DNA of 64,000 nucleotides from Chrysomallon squamiferum. Its lineage: Eukaryota > Mollusca > Gastropoda > Neomphalida > Peltospiridae. How positions within the stretch are numbered: the stretch's first letter is position 1; every line of letters begins with the position of its first letter. The notes under the pieces were generated by a model, which ran no database searches, had not been told where the DNA came from, and saw only the letters and a list, made by a program, of their open reading frames with translations. Where the stretch lies: contig CM022672.1 in the NCBI GenBank assembly GCA_012295275.1, forward strand, positions 20,152,894 to 20,216,893. The letters are read 5' to 3'. Below, one piece after another: positions 14,422-26,200 of this stretch. The position numbers were made by a program, and so were the translations under genes.

Positions 14422-17061
14422 CAGAAATATTTAATAAATAGACATTTAATTATTTTTACAATAAATATATATATATTTTAATTATCGATTTTTTAATTTT
14501 TTTTTTTTTTTTAACAAAATTCTGCTGGTGTTGTCAGAGAGGTGCCGTGTACAAGCATTCGAGTCAGTCGTGGCATGCAGTGTACTGTCTGAGCATTGAA
14601 CTTCACTCATACATGTTGTCAAAACTGAGGTACTCATTCCTCGATGATGCTCTCAGTTTTGCTGGGGCCCACCAGGAAAGGCTACAACAGGTTAGTTTGT
14701 TAATATTCAGAATACTCCGTTTTACTCGGGATTTCTTACTTTTTGTTTCACATGACAATGGCTTTGTGATATTTCTTGATGATTTGCACATTGGTCAGTA
14801 AGAGTTTGAAAGGTTTAAATATCTGCTAAATACTGTGGGATGTGTAACCTGACTTACTTGTAATGTCTAATAGGATGTTTAATATTGTTAAAGTATGGTC
14901 TAACTATTCATTTAATTAGTGAAAAAAATAAAAAATAATAATTAAATTAAAACAATAAATAAATAAATATATATATATATAAAATTAATTTTTTCTTTTT
15001 ATTTCATTTTACCGTATATACTTGTGTATAAGTCGAATTTTTGGGAGACTATATTAAGGTAATATTTTGGGGGTCGACTTATACATAGGTAATGCTTTTG
15101 TAGCTGTTGCTGAAGAGTCGTCATTTTGACTATTTTTTGCTACGGGATGCATCTAAAATAATCGCGTTTTTTCAGCTTTTCAAAAATATAATTTTATCGT
15201 ATAAAATTTTTTGAAAAATTAAATAACAAAACCAAATATGAATGTAAAACATGATATTCTTCCGTTTAATGACATAAAAATACATTTTAAAATGAGAAAA
15301 CCATCAGTACGGCGTTATGCCTTACGGCGTCTTGCAGTGATTTAGGCTATAGCTTGTGTAATACATGCATTTGTGTTATTATGGTATGTTCGTGCAAGTT
15401 ATGTTACAGTAGGCGTATAATGTAGGCCTTCATGGCACTGTCACACTGGTCTAAAAATAGTGATGGTGCCTGGAATCTACAGTCGACTTACACACAAGTA
15501 ATACCTAAAATGACGCAATTTTTGGTCTTAAAATACACATCGACTTATACATAAGGTCGCCTTGTACACAAGTATATACGGTAATTTAAACATTTTGTTT
15601 TATTAATTTTAATTTTAACCAATATTTATTTTATTTAATTTAATTTAATTTTAATCACTATATTTTTATTTTTTTTATTTCAGTGTATGAAAGTGGCCTC
15701 GCTAAGTCTGAACGAGGCAGCACTGAGGGAATCAGAATCTACTTGTGGACTCATTCTGCAGTTATCAATGTTTCGACACGAGTGGAGATTTCATCTGTCA
15801 GACGTTCTCAACAAACTGCTTGTAGGTGTTTTTTTCTTAGACGTAACTGTCAGTTACGCTCTGTTTCAACAAATAACATGATCAGTTAAGAGTCTTGTTT
15901 AAAAATATTTATTTTCTCTCAATAATTCTTACTGAATTCTTTTTGAATTAATGAAACCTCAGCTTACATTTCTAATAACTGTTATTTCACCCATGTTTTT
16001 AGTGTTGATAAGACGAAATGTCTTACTGATCAAAAAAATATTTTTATTTTCATTTCATGATTCATGATTTCACTTTTCAGACTTCCATGGTTTACATGTG
16101 CCAGACTTTTATTGCCTTACTAATCCGCCCACGATACTTGCTTTTCATTTTGGAGGTGAGAAAATTTTTAGTAAAAGCACAATCTCTTATCTGAAATTTT
16201 GAAATCCTTGATGTTTTTCAACCAGCGGAAATAGTGATATCTTGCAGGGATATCTTACAGTTTTCAGATTGCTTTGCATGCAGAGGTTTTATTTTATGCA
16301 TCAAATTATCAAACGTCCTGCAGACTAGTTTGTACTAGCTTCATATGAAACATAAATGGAATTCATATTTAGACTTAGGTTCTATTCTCAGGTTATATTC
16401 CTTACATTCAAAAATCTGAAATATTTGGAAGTACAAAACATTTCTGGGCAAAAAACATTTTGGATGGAGGATTCTCAACCTGTAATATTACTGTTCATAA
16501 ATATTAACAGAAAAAACTTCAAAAATAAAATGTTGGATGTTGCTGTTGTGATTTATGTATAATTTGATGCTTTGTGTGTCTTCCAATTTTTACATGAAAA
16601 TCCATTTTGCTCGTTTCTCACAGAGGGGTCAGGATGCGAAGAAGAGTGAGCTGCAGTCATCTCCCTTGTTACAGCATCAAGCATCTACAGACGACTTGGA
16701 CCAGCCATCAGCTCAGCTTGTACAAATACAGTACAGGTAGGATTGTGTCAAAACCCCCACACTGATCTTCTACAGCTTACTTGTTGGTGGGGGTGGGGGA
16801 AATCAGTAAAGATACTAGGGAAGAAAAAAATCCAAATTTTGCAAAGAAATGTATTGACCTTTAAAAAAATTAGATAGGATATTTTTTATTTTTTATTTTT
16901 TTTTTAATTATTATTTATTAGCTAGATCTTAATAAAATAATCCAATGAAAATTATTAAAAAACCAGAAAAAAAAAATAAAAAAATTGACAATAACTGTAA
17001 TATTATGTTTACATAAAAATATTTATATTGATGTTGTTATATTTTTACCTTCACACATTTA

Positions 17062-17093
<32 letters not shown>

Positions 17094-19390
17094 AATTTTT
17101 TATCCAGTTAAATAAATATTATTTAAAACTTTTGGTCATATTTCTTTGATTAGTCAGATTTTTAATGTTTTATATTCACAGAATGCTGAATATTCTGGGA
17201 CACAGTTTGGCCTCTTTGAAACAATTCACACCTGATCTGGGACAAATTATGCTTGATCAGGTAATTAACAGTAAATAAATGTGTAAATGTAGATACTTTT
17301 GTTTCTGTTCAGGTAAAAACTTTTGGTTTTCAAACTGATAAAACAAAAATATTTTTATTAATTGCTTTTTGTATTGTTCATTTATTACTATTATTACTAT
17401 TATTCATTTATTTATTTATTAATTATTATTGTTATTATTATTTTAATTTGATATTAATTCCAAAGCATGAAAAAAAAAAAAAAAAAAAAATAATAATAAT
17501 AATAAAAAGAGAAATAAAATAAATTAACTTTAATGTTTTAATATAATTATTGGTTTAAACAATATTTTTCTACAGAGTATGGATATCACAGACTATGATG
17601 TTCTGCTGTCGCTTGGATTTGGCACACCAGCTGTAGATCAACAAAGTTTCCCAACATTCGGAACATTAATATCCTGTGTAACTATGTCCTTTAGAATACT
17701 CTGTAAGGTATTACTATCTTTATTTCTTTAACTACTATTCCTATTACTATTACTAATGTAACTGCTTCTGTTATTACCACTACAATGTATACCATTACTA
17801 CCTCAGTTGTTCTTGTAGCTCCTGCTAATATTAATACTATAATTACCACTAGAGCCATTATTATTACTACTTCAGTTGTTATTGATATAGTTGTTGTTAA
17901 TATTTTTTCCTTATTATGGCTACCAATCTAATTTAATGGGAGAAGAAAAAAAGTGAACTTTAAAAATAACAGCTGAAATGTTTATACAAGCACTATTTCT
18001 AAGTTAATTTAGAATTAAAAAAACATTTTGGCTAACAAAAAGTTTGAAAGGTTTGTTTCTGTGTCTTTTTATAATTTTTTTTTTGTTTGTTTAAAGGAAA
18101 AATCACAAATAGAAGGATGGATAATCACGAAATTACCTTTTATGAGATTGTGACTTAATTTTGAAGTTACAATTGCTAATAAAATATAGCAGAAGCTGTT
18201 TATAGAATTCAGTATACCTGTGTATGAAAGAAAAATGCACATATTCATCTTCTTATGAATCAAAATTATTTAGATAAGTTAAGTGTTGCTTTTTGTTTCA
18301 GATTGACCCAAGAGGGTCTGGATCACCACACAGACAGGCCGATACAATCACCAGTCAGAACATATCTAAGTGAGACTGAATTATTATTAGTTACTAGTGT
18401 AATAGCAAATAATTTGGGTGCAGGTTATATCAGGTTTCTTCCCTCACAATCCTGCTTCTAGATAAATCAAGTCTCATATTAATGTGCTATTGATTTTATA
18501 TCCCAGTATTTGAAATAATGATTGGTTGGGACCAGATGTTTGTTGGCATTCTTACAGACAGAAAGTTATTTGATACACCAGATGATCCATCGTTATGTGG
18601 AATTTAAAAAAAAAAAAATATATATATATATATGTATATGTATGTATATATATTAAAAAAAAAAATTTTTCAATATCTTTGGAAAATGTTGTTTAATAGT
18701 TATGATCAGATTTGTAAAGTTTGTTTTAAAAAACAATCAGTGCTGAATGTGAGTATCTTGACGTTTACAGGAATCTTGTGCTGTTCATTATGGAAAATGC
18801 TCTTTACATAATCATGTCTCAGTGCTGTCGCCATCTTCGTGACTGTGAATTATCTCCAAGAGACAAACAGTTTCTCAAAAGAGAGCTTGGAGCAGAGTTG
18901 GTGAGTTTCTTTTGTACACAAAAAAATAAAATTAAAAAAATACATATGGTTTAAAAGAAGTAAAAAATATTTTTAAAAAAAAACTGCATTGTTAAACAAT
19001 TTTAAAATTGAACATGGTTAGAATTTTCTAGTTTGAACATAAAGCAATAAAAGCAAACAAAAATAATCATATTTAAAAAATATATATATTAACAGTTGAA
19101 TTTTTAAAGTTCATCAAGATTCATTTTGACAAGTTATACTAATTTTACATTCATTGAGAATTTGCATTAGTTAGAAAATAAACTTTCATTTTCAGAATTC
19201 ATTCCTGTCTAGTATGTTGCGATACTGGCGTCGGGGACCAACATCACCAGGGTCCAGTGTTCAGTCCAGTCCATTAGTGTCCAGTCATGTCCAGCTTGGT
19301 AAATCTGTGTCACAGACAACTTTCAATACTAGTCCAGACCAGAAGTTCTTCAGACTAGTTCAGGATTTTGTAGCTAAAGTCTTGAGATGA
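616..19390 (+). CDS. NUP188: Nuclear pore protein Nup188, C-terminal part (29 exons, 5' truncated by window)
   Basis: Nup188 is a large alpha-solenoid scaffold protein of the nuclear pore inner ring, a partner of Nup93. Exons (GT-AG): 616-703, 2089-2203, 2370-2490, 3022-3097, 3652-3771, 4360-4603, 4914-5003, 5447-5563, 5901-5969, 6350-6453, 6775-6853, 7134-7207, 7613-7688, 8049-8177, 9168-9242, 9950-10038, 10978-11069, 12211-12342, 12973-13041, 14020-14127, 14538-14690, 15684-15821, 16081-16155, 16624-16736, 17182-17260, 17576-17707, 18302-18369, 18771-18900, 19196-19390 (TGA). They encode about 1,050 residues, against about 1,750 for the whole animal protein. Family stretches seen: MYHKWRY, YIYHRHNPRLPTL, ACLGNDAEPIKD, DSQPGLIEVFLN, HEWRFHL, FTPDLGQIMLDQS, SPRDKQFLKREL, and the SPGSS-rich tail before the last helix. 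Phases agree at every junction except 703/2089 and 10038/10978, where an exon seems to be missing. Identity is recognised from family memory; there is no alignment. Confidence 0.93.
703..2089 (+). other. NUP188 intron that should hold one more short exon
   Basis: Exon 616-703 ends in phase 0, but exon 2089-2203 needs one leading base of a codon to read on, and about 25-30 residues of the family are absent here. The only exon-like piece is 1195-1248 (AG before, GT after, right phase), but its translation does not look like Nup188. A segment of about 50 bases (about 1240-1292) is repeated at about 1364-1412. The rest is poly-T and AT-rich sequence. Confidence 0.4.
3299..3331. repeat. (GT)n microsatellite
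   Basis: Run of GT dinucleotides in a NUP188 intron. Similar runs occur at 6978-6999 and 13725-13749, and an (AC)n run at 7962-7990 lies about 60 bases before the acceptor of exon 8049. Confidence 0.9.
7381..7416. repeat. (AAT)n microsatellite
   Basis: About twelve uninterrupted AAT units in the intron between exons 7134-7207 and 7613-7688 of NUP188. Confidence 0.9.
8178..8625. repeat. Degenerate minisatellite, unit about 28-31 bp, about 14 copies
   Basis: The array begins at the splice donor of NUP188 exon 8049-8177. Units read roughly as TTAAAGTCACTTCAGTATTG followed by TTATACATAG. Spacing and sequence drift from copy to copy, indicating an old array. It fills the first half of the intron. 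Confidence 0.85.
9755..9840. repeat. Compound (AT)n-(AC)n microsatellite
   Basis: About 45 bases of AT repeats run into ACAC/ACAT repeats within a NUP188 intron. An open frame across it codes only for low-complexity sequence and is not a gene. Confidence 0.9.
10039..10977 (+). other. NUP188 intron interval with an expected exon missing
   Basis: The flanking exons are out of phase: the left one leaves two bases of a codon, the right one supplies two. The family has a further conserved segment at this point. The 939 bases are AT-rich and hold no convincing exon. Confidence 0.5.
10800..10955. repeat. Tandem repeat, about 52-bp unit, about three copies
   Basis: Units contain the string TATTATTATATACAGAACAT, then a TTAAACTGTTCAAGCA-like segment. 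The last copy ends about 20 bases before the acceptor of NUP188 exon 10978-11069. The first copy is the most diverged. Confidence 0.75.
11070..12210 (+). other. NUP188 intron, no other feature
   Basis: The sequence is AT-rich and mostly unique, with poly-A and poly-T runs. No second gene, RNA gene or mobile element is seen. Confidence 0.6.
12417..12720. repeat. TATG/TA microsatellite cluster with an 85-bp tandem duplication
   Basis: TGCA/TATG repeats are followed by two nearly identical 85-bp units (12538-12622 and 12623-12707). Each unit consists of (GTAT)n, a TACACATGTATCATTTG block and a TA run. It lies within a NUP188 intron. Confidence 0.88.
13191..13390. repeat. Two-copy tandem duplication, 100-bp unit
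   Basis: Both copies begin GTGGTTT and share a TTTATTAT(G/A)ATGCTGTTA core, then a TTTTAATATTATATTTTCAT block, and each ends in a TA run. The copies differ at several positions. NUP188 intron. Confidence 0.85.
15012..15581. mobile_element. Non-autonomous DNA transposon (MITE) with terminal inverted repeats and TA target site
   Basis: The 570-bp element begins CCGTATATACTTGTGTATAA and ends with the near-exact inverted copy: about 25 bp with two mismatches, the first 17 bases perfect. TA flanks both ends (15010-15011, 15582-15583), as expected of the Tc1/mariner/pogo group. Copies of a CGACTTATACA-type motif lie just inside both ends. No transposase frame is present, so it would need a helper. 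It sits in the NUP188 intron between exons 14538-14690 and 15684-15821 and has more CpG than the DNA around it. Confidence 0.85.
17735..17900. repeat. Decayed triplet microsatellite
   Basis: ATT/ACT/GTT triplets with many substitutions keep a three-base period, so frames stay open by chance. Intron of NUP188. Confidence 0.6.
18601..18667. repeat. Poly-A/(TA)n tract in NUP188 intron
   Basis: An A run, then TATATATA/TATGTA repeats, then another A run lie between exons 18302-18369 and 18771-18900. The tract is low complexity only. Confidence 0.85.
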
Positions 19391-21275
19391 GGATCTTTAT
19401 TTGCAAAGATTTTCAAAATACTCATCAGAGACACAGTGCTAAGTGCTGTGGACAAAATTAATATTTTAATTCAGCATTTAAATGTAGCAATTGCAGAAAA
19501 ATAAAGAAAAGAATAGGATGGTAATTGTGCAAATATGATGTTGACGAACTGACAAGTCAAAATACTGTCTATGTACATGTGTATATTTTTACTGCAAGTG
19601 AAACAAAAACCAAAACAGTGTTGAATTATCTATTATTATTCTTCAGTCCAGTAGTTATAAACCTTTTCGTGTCATCAAGACATTTTTCAAAACAAATTAT
19701 TTTTATATCTTTTTTCATGTCATTATAGAACCAAATGCCAAGATCATTTTCATTATGTGCAAAAACATTTTATTATTAGACAATCATAAAATTTCACATA
19801 TTCTTTTTAAATATCACTTTAATCCTGCTAATCTTGGATTATATCAATGTTATTATGTACAATGAAATCCTTTATACCGCAACCAAGTAAGGCATAATTT
19901 CATGTTTTAAGAATATAACATGTCAAAAACACATTTGTAAATAAATTTAAATATTTTTTTTAGCGATTTATTTTACATAACAACTAAATATGATGCCTTA
20001 AAATTTTTTCAAAATTATCTAAATAAACTTATTGTAATAAGAAATCATTAAAATAATAATAATCCATAACAGATCAGAGATGTACATATTATGATTTTAA
20101 TTTTTGACAATATGTATTGTGAATTTTACACTATTAAATGGCATTTGAAAGAATAAATTAAAACTGAATAAATAATAACAAACACAATTTGGCTGGAATA
20201 TGTTTTACTTGAGTGAACACAAAGTGAAACCATTTATAATTACAAATATATAATCATGTTTTCAACAAATCATGAAGCTAGTCTGTATATAATACAGTAT
20301 GTTTCAAACTGGGTAACAGTGTCTCAGATTCTTTCAAACATTACTTGTATTTGGCATGACACTAAGCTTCACAAACAAAACATGTTTTCCTTCAAATTAT
20401 ATATCACAAACTGCAAGAAATAAAGGTAGAAAATTGGCCCAGAATAAAACAAAACATTCTTTTTAAAAAGGAAGTATGTAAAAATAAAAAAACTGTAACA
20501 AAAAATCCCAGATAAATGATGTCAAATTAAAAGTCAATGAATCCTGCCAAGAAACCAAATGGAGAAGCAGGAAAAAAGAAACCAACAACAAAACCTAACA
20601 AAACAAAAATCAAAGATATTTATGTTAAATGCCAATTTAATCCTTTCATAAATAAAACAGAGAAAAAAACAACAACTGAGAGCATAATAAATTCTGAGGT
20701 GATTTTACTCATTCACCATTTTTATAAAACATAATGAACAACATAACCATCCCACATTATCAAAAGATTTGATAACAAAATGAAGTTTATGGTAATCCTG
20801 TTACCAAACAATATTTCATTATTTAATTATTATTATTATTAAAAAAAAAAATAAAAAGTGGTTTTCTTGTTTAATATTAAACAGTGTCTCATTAAATATT
20901 AATCGGAGTTGAAAAAATATATTTTAGACATTTGATGTTTAAAATTAAATAACCTAAAGGATAGCATTTTTGAAAAATTAAATAAAACCCAGCCTTCTTG
21001 GTCTGAAAATGTTAATCTTGAACTGAACTGAATAAAATAGTGAACAAAAGATTTAATATGGCAGAATTCTTTAAGGCCATTGTTTTTATATAAAAAATAA
21101 CACAAGTGTCCCTTTCATTTGAGTTTAGTACAATTTATAATTAAAAAAATGTATACACAAACAAAACAGAACTTATTTACAAGATGAAAATCATCCCTTT
21201 GGATTTCTTCAAAATTTGATTTTTGTTTGAAAATAAAATTACTAAAATGATACATTTTGAACAATTAATTATCTT

Positions 21276-21317
<42 letters not shown>

Positions 21318-23267
21318 GTAATATCAATACAATTGAATTTAAAAAATAAAATAAAAATATACTTCAGTTCCACAAAATATATATAAACTGCAGTTTTTTT
21401 AACATACTGAAAATGTTGACAGAAACATTTGATTAGAATCGATATCATTGAAAGATACACATGCATATATTTTATTTTTTTCAAATCTAAGAAGGCATTC
21501 TCAAAAATATATTGTTCCAATACACAAAAAATACAAAATGTTTTCTAAAAGAAAAGAAATAAAAACATTTCATTTACAAAAATAATATAATTCTTTAGTG
21601 TTATACTTCTTATGGTGTCAGATAATGAATGACATGTTATGTCTGATGTTTTCAGTGTGCACAAAATACAAAACATATCTTGTCAAAGTTTTAATGTAAA
21701 AAATTTGATATTTTAGAAAAATCTAAATGTTTCCTTTTATTTTTCAAAGAATGTAAGTACGTGGTAGGAAATACAAATTAGCTTATTTTAGAATTTAAAA
21801 TTTGCATGCACACACATTCACACACAAAAAAAATTTTTTAAAAACCCCACACTTACTGAATCTTTGTATAAAATTATAATAAGCTTTTTTTTCCTCAATG
21901 ATTAATTTTTAAGAAAAAAATGAGAATCATTAAAAAAAATAAGAGATTTTTCACTTTAATCTCAAATGTCCTCAATTTTATTTTGATTCTGTCTTTGGCT
22001 AGTATTATTTTTAAATGTTACATATATGCAATATATATTCTGATTAAGCCACGAACTCAACTCTCTTCGTTGGGCTACTTAAGTTCAAGGCTAACAATTT
22101 TTTTTTTAAAGTTAATTCTACATTTTGCTTATATGGCAAAAGAAAAAAAAACCAGAATTCTAATTTGTTTCATTTAATGGAAAACTAAAAACAATTCCCG
22201 ATATTAAATGATTTGTTCATGGCAATTCTTAGTGAAGCATTTTTAAATTCAACATAAGTATCCATTTATGTTAGATATTTAAGTATTTAAATTTAAAAAA
22301 AAGAAAATGATAATAACAAGCACTGGAATATTCCTATTTTATATCTAGTCATTTTTAAAAGGCATTTAAAATATTTTTATATATAAATAATAATAAAATG
22401 AATAAACTTTGATTACAAACAGAACAATTATTTGAACAAGTTTTAAACATTAGAACAAATAAAATATACTGTTGATATTATAAACTCACAGAATATGCTT
22501 ATTTTTCAATTATGAATGAAGATCATTCTCTTCATTTACATGGTGTGAATGTCAGAATATACATACAAACTGGTAAATGTGGGGCAGAAATCATTACTCA
22601 GAAAATGTAAAATAAAAATCCTGTCACAAATTATTTTACCTGCAAAATATTTCTCATTTTACCAATTTATCATATTTTCTCTTACTGAAACTGAGCTACT
22701 TTAGGGAGAGAATTAACCCTTTTGAAATAATAACACTAATTAACAAAATCTATATTATGTTAATTATTTAAACAAAAGTAACAATACCAAGGATAAAGGA
22801 ATAATAGTTATAAAATGAGGCAAAATGAGTTTGTAATTAATTTAAATTGTACATTTCAGTAATTAAGGCCATCAAAAATGGTGCATTCTTCTTTATAAAC
22901 ATTCAAAATGTTTTTAATTTTTTCATATATGATAGCATCTGATAATGAATCAAACTGAAAATAATTTCTTGTACAAACTGTACATACTAGTTACATCAGC
23001 AGAGAGTTCTGTAAAATGCTTGTCAGACTAAAGTAAGTAGGCCTAATGTTTATGAATGGATCATGCATAATAACGTGTCAGGCAACACTACAATTCTAAC
23101 ATTTAAGAACCAATAGGTTGTTTATAAGCAACCAAAACTTGGTAAAAGTTTATAAAGAAAGAAGTTGTAATTGTCCCTCAACCACAAAATTAAAAAAAAA
23201 AAAAAAAATTAAAAAAGAAAAAAAAAATGAAAATGAAAAGACAAAAAGTTGTAATTTCTTCTGTATG
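19391..23267. other. Intergenic/3' UTR region between two convergent genes
   Basis: NUP188 (plus) and IVNS1ABP (minus) end facing each other with 3.9 kb between stop codons. The stretch is AT-rich with a (TA)n run at 21284-21307 and poly-A tracts. Open frames here are short and low-complexity. It probably holds both 3' UTRs; no other gene is seen. Confidence 0.7.
19500..19505 (+). terminator. Candidate polyadenylation signal of NUP188
   Basis: AATAAA lies 110 bases after the NUP188 stop codon. The region is AT-rich and other AATAAA hexamers follow (for example near 19940), so the true site is uncertain. Confidence 0.35.
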
Positions 23268-26200
23268 TTAGTGACCATTGATTATTTTTGCTGTAGTGGA
23301 CTGAACTTCACATTTTGAGCCATTTCTTGTTGATCCATTCTTTTTGTATTCACCATTAGTCCGTTTGACAGCTTCAGTATGATTTTCTGAACTGCTATCA
23401 ACATTCTTCTGCACAGGTGTATAGCAGGACCACTCTCCACTGGCTGATTCCAAATACTCCATAGTGTCCAGAAAGTGTTTGCCACTGAATCCACCAACAG
23501 CAAAAAGCCGACCTCCAAGAAATGATGCACCCACATTGGCCCGAGCAGTGGTCATTGGAGGGCCAAAATTCCAAGTGCCATCTTCCGGATCAAAAACCTC
23601 TGTTGATTCCAAAGAGCGAGTGCCATCACTGCCTCCAATTACAAACAGTTTTCCTGTGACAATAAAAAAATCTTTTTAAACAACAATGATAAAATATCCA
23701 AAACAGACAAAGATGGTGACTTGAAATAAGATTTTAAAAATCCTGATTTTTTTTCTTTGATAATTCACAGCTCACAATGTTTTAAAATGAACTTAAAAAC
23801 TGAAATTAGAAAACATTTATGATCTACTGGAAAATGGATTTTGAACAAATATTTTGATTAAAGGTCTTACAAAAATGACTATAGATTACTTGATAACCAG
23901 AACATTTAATTATAGTATAAAAGTCTTAGACAGCTGCTACTAGCCTTATTTATATATCTGTTTGTATTATTATAATGTATTACTGAAATACATCAATTTT
24001 ATTTTCAATAAAAAAAAAAAAAAAAAAAATAAATAAACTTACCATTTACATTCTCAATGCCAGCACCTCGGCGAGGAACATTAAGAGGTCGACCAAATTC
24101 CCAGCAGTTTGTGTCTGGATTGTAAACTTCAACAGAATTTAGACAATTCCATCCATCACTACCTCCTATTGCATATAGACGACCCTTGAAAGCCCTGACA
24201 GCAGCCTGGAAGCGTGCTGCAAATCAATTTAAAAGACTGATTTTTGATTTTTTTTTAAATATAAAAATACACTTCAAAAGAGAAAGTCCATGTTATCATA
24301 AAGTATATTAATTAATGAAAACAAAGAAAATTAATTTAAAATTACCCTATATTTGCATACATGGAATCTTTTTCTTTTTTTTATTCTTTTTTTTTTTTTT
24401 AAATTTTACCACATGCATTTACAAAATATTAAAGAAAAACATAAAAAATTATTAAAATCAAACACTAGAAATTATGGTCATCTCATTTATCTCTCTGTCT
24501 ATCTGTAGATAATTATTATTTTTTTTTTTTCTTTTAAATTCATAATTAAAAAAAGTAAACAAAATAATCTAAATAAAATAAAATAACATGAAAAGAAGAA
24601 GGGAAAAAAACTAATTTAAATAGAATGTTATCATTGTCATGTAACAACAGTATTATTTGTTCTAATAAGATAAAAATATGCTATTACCAATGTTCAAGGA
24701 AGATATTCTTTTCCAGTTATTTGTCTGGGAGTCAAATACTTCACATTTCTTCACTGGACCCTGACCCATACTTCCACCAATACAATACACCTTTCCTTTC
24801 AGCACTGCCACACCTGATTACAAATATTAACAAGTCTTATAATAATAGTACAAGTGATAATTACAGTAACAGTAGTAGCAGAAATAGTGGTAATAATAGA
24901 TGTAGTAGTAGAAGTAGTAAAATTAATAATAACAATAATGAATAAAATAATTTGAATTTCGTGAAACAAACATTCTATAATGGTGTTGTGAAGGATAACA
25001 AATCTCAGTATTGTGTAATGTTCAGAAGATAACTTCATTTCTTATTATTTGTTTAATTTGTCAAACAGCAGCAAAGGGTAATTCAAATAAACAAATCAGT
25101 AATATTTTATCACTGAACTTTTTAATGTTATGTCCAGTAACTGCAATTTTTAACTGATCAACTACACCTGTAACCATTTCCCTAATTCCTTGAGCAAAGA
25201 ACATTTAAAAACAATATAAACAAAATGGAAAATACCTCCAGAATAATGTCTGGATTTTATTAAAACTGATCAATTGAAACATGAATATTAAATCAGAAGA
25301 AAATATTACCAGGAGAAGACCTTCCTTCTAAGAGATCAGCAACCAATGACCAGGTGTTTTTAACAGGATCATAATATTCTACTGACTTCAGTTCAACATG
25401 GCCATCAGAACCTCCTATGGCATAGACTTTCCCATCCAACTGAGCTGTGGCATGACGACCACGTGCAAAATTCATGTTTGGCAAGGGTCGCCACTCATTG
25501 GTATCAAGAGAATATTCTTCTGCAGATCCCATAATGTCCCCACGATTGTATCCACCTGAAAGAAAAATATTTACATATCAGTGCACTCCAGTTCAATAAA
25601 TCAACTTTATGTAGGTGTGTTCATGTGCATGTTTGTTTGTGTACATATAAAGATTCATGCTCGTGTTTACCATACAAATTAATATTTATCATTAATTATT
25701 AAAAGTCAGATATTTAGTAAACTAGATATACTCAAAAATTACAAGTAAACATTTTGTCTCTGTCTAAATATATTTAGAAAAATAATAATAAACTCACCAC
25801 AAGCTATCATTTTCTCTCCAACAGCTCTAAGGCCAAAGCCACACCTAGGAGTGTTCATTGTGGGTAAGGGATTCAAAGACAGATGTCTGTCACATGTACT
25901 GAACTTGTTTTGGCTGGACTGTGACACGGGGGAATCTGAACCCTCTGAGCTGCTGTTGTATGGACTTGTCTGAGGAATGCGGAAGTGAAGAGATACTGTG
26001 GCCATTTTGCCATAGAGCATTACCAGTGCCAGATAAGTGTGACCTGATACGAATAATGAAAACATTAAATTACATTTAAAAATTATTTACAAACATTAAA
26101 AAAAAAAAAAAAAAAAAAATCAAAATTAAATACAAAAATAATAATCAAATCCACTCTAAAAAGAACAAAGTGCACTTAGAAACAATGTCTCACTTAACAA

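Noticed and set aside
20537-20734. Lys/Thr-rich 65-residue plus-strand frame
   Set aside because: Low-complexity A-rich sequence in the intergenic region, with no domain and no promoter or splice support.
23464-23679. Plus-strand open frame of 71 residues
   Set aside because: Antisense shadow of the last IVNS1ABP exon.
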